From positions 1 to 64,000 of the forward strand of contig CAJXJK010000008.1 in the NCBI GenBank assembly GCA_913054135.1: a stretch of DNA of 64,000 nucleotides, given 5' to 3'. This stretch comes from an uncultured Flavobacteriales bacterium. Lineage in GTDB: Bacteria > Bacteroidota > Bacteroidia > Flavobacteriales_D > Crocinitomicaceae. How positions within the stretch are numbered: position 1 is the first letter of the stretch; every line of letters starts with the position of its first letter. Shown one piece after another: positions 63,316-64,000 of this stretch. Below the pieces are notes generated by a model. It did no database searches and was not told where the DNA came from. It saw nothing but the letters and a program-made list of their open reading frames with translations. The position numbers and the translations under genes are program-made.

Positions 63316-64000
63316 AATTGGGTAGTTATTAAGTGATCTGCAACAATTTGCCCTGAAATCAAAGCCGGAGGTACTCCTGGCCCTGGAACAGTTAATTGTC
63401 CGCAATAGGTTAAATTTTTAAGTTTTGACTTTATTTTCGGTTTTAGATTAGCAGTTTGTCTGAGTGTATTCGCTAATCCATAAGCATTGCCCTTAAAGGC
63501 ATTGTAATCTTCTTTGAAATCTGAAATGCAGTAGTCTCTTTTGTAAACAATATTCTCAGCAAATTGTTCACCGGTATGAATAGAAATTCTGTCTAATACA
63601 ATTTTGAAGTACTTGTCTTTCACTTCTTGACTATCCTCTAAGTCTGGAGCAATTGGTATCAGAATGAATAAATTCTCTGATCCTTTTGGGGCTACATCTT
63701 TATCAGTTTTTGAAGGGGCACACACATAAAAAAGTGGTGCCTCAGGCCAATCAGGATTATCATAAATGGTTTTACCATGCTCAATTAAATCTTTATCAAA
63801 GAATAAATTGTGATGAGTAAGACCTGAAATTTCTTTGTTTACCCCAACGTAATAGATTAAACAACTTGGGGCTAATTTTCTACTATCCCAATATTTTTCA
63901 GAATAAGTTCTATGTTCTTTTGGGATGATGTTTTGCTCAACGTAATTGTAATCCGCGCTTACAATCATTTGAGTAGCATCTAATTCTTTATCTCCAACTT
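63312..64000 (-). CDS. crtI: Phytoene desaturase CrtI (partial, N-terminus beyond window)
   Basis: This is the C-terminal 228 residues of a CrtI-type FAD desaturase. The frame is open through to the window end. Visible motifs are MIVSADYNYVEQNIIPKEHR, HHNLFFDKDL, NLFILIPIAPDLED and the C-terminal LTYCGQLTVPGPGVPPALIS followed by GQIVADHL. It is first in the visible carotenoid operon, next to crtB, so the phytoene-to-lycopene step is the likely reaction. Confidence 0.93.
   Translation of the reverse strand, partial: VGDKELDATQMIVSADYNYVEQNIIPKEHRTYSEKYWDSRKLAPSCLIYYVGVNKEISGLTHHNLFFDKDLIEHGKTIYDNPDWPEAPLFYVCAPSKTDKDVAPKGSENLFILIPIAPDLEDSQEVKDKYFKIVLDRISIHTGEQFAENIVYKRDYCISDFKEDYNAFKGNAYGLANTLRQTANLKPKIKSKLKNLTYCGQLTVPGPGVPPALISGQIVADHLITTQL

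Noticed and set aside
63316-63405. 30-residue N-terminal extension of phytoene synthase
   Set aside because: It lies inside crtI and is unlike the family. The ATG at 63315 forms an ATGA overlap and starts at the conserved region.

Overview
The window is AT-rich and densely coded, and it reads as a chromosome segment from a marine or aquatic member of the Bacteroidota, most likely Flavobacteriales (Cryomorphaceae or Crocinitomicaceae-like). The evidence is the secreted proteins with type IX secretion (T9SS) C-terminal domains, a PorV-like protein, many TonB-dependent receptors with N-terminal carboxypeptidase-like regulatory domains, TAnnTTTG promoter boxes, atpDC separated from the other ATP synthase genes, a uppS-bamA-skp-skp-murI cluster, and a flavobacterial-type carotenoid locus. 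I see no tRNA, rRNA, CRISPR array, transposase or prophage. No gene-free stretch exceeds 300 bases.

Layout. 1-1320: an ECF sigma factor and a translationally coupled, repeat-containing membrane protein that is cut by the window edge. 1488-3401: sixA-ruvC, converging on greA-HIT. 3475-12542: a three-gene outer-membrane unit of TonB-type receptor, 1388-residue surface protein and PorV-like barrel. 12739-13450: a divergent pair (polycationic secreted protein, Rieske-like lipoprotein) whose start codons overlap. 13502-22458: ahcY, then a phosphopantetheinyl transferase and a tight run of three T9SS-sorted proteins with a geranylgeranylglyceryl phosphate synthase among them. 22943-27451: a thiamine salvage region with a TPP riboswitch, a TonB receptor, a PnuC-type transporter, a NadR-like kinase and two unknown genes. 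28032-33401: envelope biogenesis (murI, two skp genes, bamA, uppS). 33582-36480: atpDC and ribF. 36431-38853: an LRR protein, two tandem paralogues and a glycosyltransferase. 38924-42381: sdhCAB. 42655-47109: a suf operon with a carbonic anhydrase. 47181-50515: a TonB receptor and an rRNA-type methyltransferase. 50586-53227: a plus-strand run ending in a SigZ-type sigma factor and a 40-residue, 11-cysteine peptide. 53326-57792: lipoproteins and a TonB receptor. 57862-64000: a LytTR membrane regulator and the carotenoid operon crtI-crtB-unknown-crtD-cruF-crtZ-crtY.

The most interesting system is at 52461-53260. A SigZ-type sigma factor with a cysteine-rich tail and the very small cysteine-rich peptide behind it are each preceded by the same bipartite motif (TGCRTCY, 14 bases, CGTCT, 2 bases, ATAA). 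This suggests an autoregulated metal- or thiol-stress unit. Other leads are the repeat-bearing putative anti-sigma protein at the left edge, the unknown genes in the thiamine and carotenoid operons, the overlapping divergent start codons at 13015-13018, and crtZ and crtY lying in one reading frame separated by a single stop codon.

Functions are assigned from recognisable motifs and gene order only. No database search was run. Promoter calls are weak in an AT-rich genome unless stated otherwise.
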